Assembly (NCBI RefSeq): GCF_036711975.1
Contig: NC_091976.1
Span: 33,232,001 to 33,296,000, forward strand
Length of the DNA stretch: 64,000 nucleotides
Reading direction: 5' to 3'
Origin: Onthophagus taurus
Lineage: Eukaryota; Arthropoda; Insecta; Coleoptera; Scarabaeidae
Shown: piece by piece, positions 62,661-64,000 of the stretch
How positions within the stretch are numbered: the first letter of the stretch is position 1
How the letters are laid out: the number at the start of each line of letters is the position of its first letter
Notes under the pieces: model-generated
The model's input: the letters and a program-made list of their open reading frames with translations, nothing else
Database searches by the model: none
What the model was told of the DNA's origin: nothing
Made by a program: the position numbers and the translations under genes

Positions 62661-64000
62661 AATAAAGTATCCGACAAAACTTTAGACATAATTCGCTCGC
62701 TTTTCACAACCCTAATATATATTATGGAATAATTCACTGAAAAAAAAGTCTTATGATTCCAAACTCTTTAAATTTTATTCTTTTCTTTTACTTATTGTTA
62801 GAAATAAATTGAAGAAATAGTTTTTAAAAAATAATTTAAAATATAATCCGGATATCTTCCGCTCTTGGATGACAACGTGGGTGTTAATTGCGTGGGCGAA
62901 ATTTAACATCTAAATTTACGCTGACCTTTGAACCGATCATCCCACATTAGTTGCTTTACCAGGAAACGTCCAGTTCGTTTTATTCTATTTAAATATTTTT
63001 TAGCAAAATTTAACTCGATTGTTTGGAGTAAAATTCCTCTAAATTATAATAACAATTTCTTCGAAAAATCCTTATTTCTTCGAACATTCTACCTGGTCCG
63101 CTCCAAATCTTTTGGATCTTTTTTATAAATTTTTTTTTGTTGTGGCTGGTGCAAAAGTTAGCAGACGACGACGATCCCGCGATTTAAAGAAACAGCGTTT
63201 TCGAGTTTTCGAGGGGGGATTAAACGGAACCAGGTTTCCGGGAATGTTCCCGTCAATCTTTCTCAAAATCCCTTCGGGAAACAGCCGGTTTCTAACACCA
63301 TTTTCCCTCACCACATTTATAAAAGGTGTTTACTTCAAAGTTCTTTTTTAATTTTATTTCGAGTTAAAATAAACGTTAGATTTTGTATAAATCTAAAGAA
63401 TCAATTTATATTATAAACCTTTATAATTTTAGGCAGTTTTAGTAGGACGGTTTATTACCCTAAAATTTATCCCGAAATATTACCCTAAATTTATAAAGAG
63501 AGTGGTTTCGACACGAAACCACGAATAATATCACAAATCGTTTTTCCTTCGACCGAGATTATAATAAATTCGACATTGCGATACAATCACGTAATTGATT
63601 ACTCTTAATAGTTATAATTATTTATTTTTACTTTATTATTATTAATTTGTTAGAAAAAAGGGGTTTGAAAGTTATGTGGGGAAATAAAGATATCGCGACG
63701 TTATTTTTCAAGGAAAATTTGCGATTCTGTTTGTTTCGTTTTCCTGTTTTCGTTATATACCCTGTTATGACGAGCTCACATCGACTGTAAAATAGAATAT
63801 TCCAGAGATTTTGTGACTCGTAATTGTTAAGTTACGCGAGTTGTCTTCAACGACTCCAAATAAATTTTGTTTGTTTTGGACACACTCTTACAAAAAAATA
63901 CTCTCATTTTTGGCACACTTACTTTTACACATATAACTCTACTGGACTAATATAAATTGCAATGTGCTGGACAAAAAGTAATGTTTTGTCTGAATATACT
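62661..64000. other. Right end of window
   Basis: Mostly AT-rich, with a modestly GC-rich part at 63160-63320. No gene, RNA or repeat array was recognised. It probably still belongs to the minibrain upstream intron or flank, but this cannot be shown from the window. Confidence 0.35.

Overview
AT-rich animal DNA with short phase-consistent introns (GT..AG), insect-type gene structures and many beetle-like repeats. The protein sequences (minibrain/DYRK1A, Hsc70Cb-type Hsp110, PCM1, anoctamin, Cdt2/Dtl, DPH4, PGAP2, L2HGDH) point to an insect, most likely a beetle; the species cannot be named from sequence alone.

Layout. 1-2810: degenerate tandem satellite between two ~175-bp direct repeats. 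3235-10635 (minus): Hsp110 chaperone in 7 exons, with a 3.8-kb intron full of transposon relics and a perfect heat-shock element upstream of the start codon. 12598-19058 (minus): PCM1-type centriolar satellite protein in 10 exons, with a TIR element in one intron. 20757-26501 (plus): anoctamin (TMEM16) in 7 exons, divergent from PCM1. 28162-30065 (plus): Dtl/Cdt2, the substrate receptor of the CRL4 ubiquitin ligase. 32330-32764: THAP-domain fragment followed by a second copy of the Dtl 3' untranslated sequence. 32982-33368 (plus): DPH4/DNAJC24. 33708-34582 (plus): PGAP2. 37578-39072 (plus): L2HGDH. 39682-40830: 165-bp satellite. 42514-49324 (minus): minibrain/DYRK1A kinase, whose first coding exon lies beyond this window. 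49325-64000: upstream intron/flank of minibrain with no recognised host exon, alternating CpG-rich unique blocks (candidate regulatory modules), two satellite arrays and LINE fragments.

The eight host genes are ordinary housekeeping or signalling genes and do not form a pathway. All exon joins given for the seven spliced genes keep frame, and coding lengths divide by three. The less ordinary content is non-coding: a dispersed CTAG-rich fold-back family found at seven or more places, several unrelated satellites lying against gene ends, a duplicated Dtl 3' end, recurrent AGATGGCGC (CTCF-like) words near gene boundaries, and CpG-rich islands in the minibrain intron. I saw no tRNA, rRNA or CRISPR array and no virus-derived element I could support.
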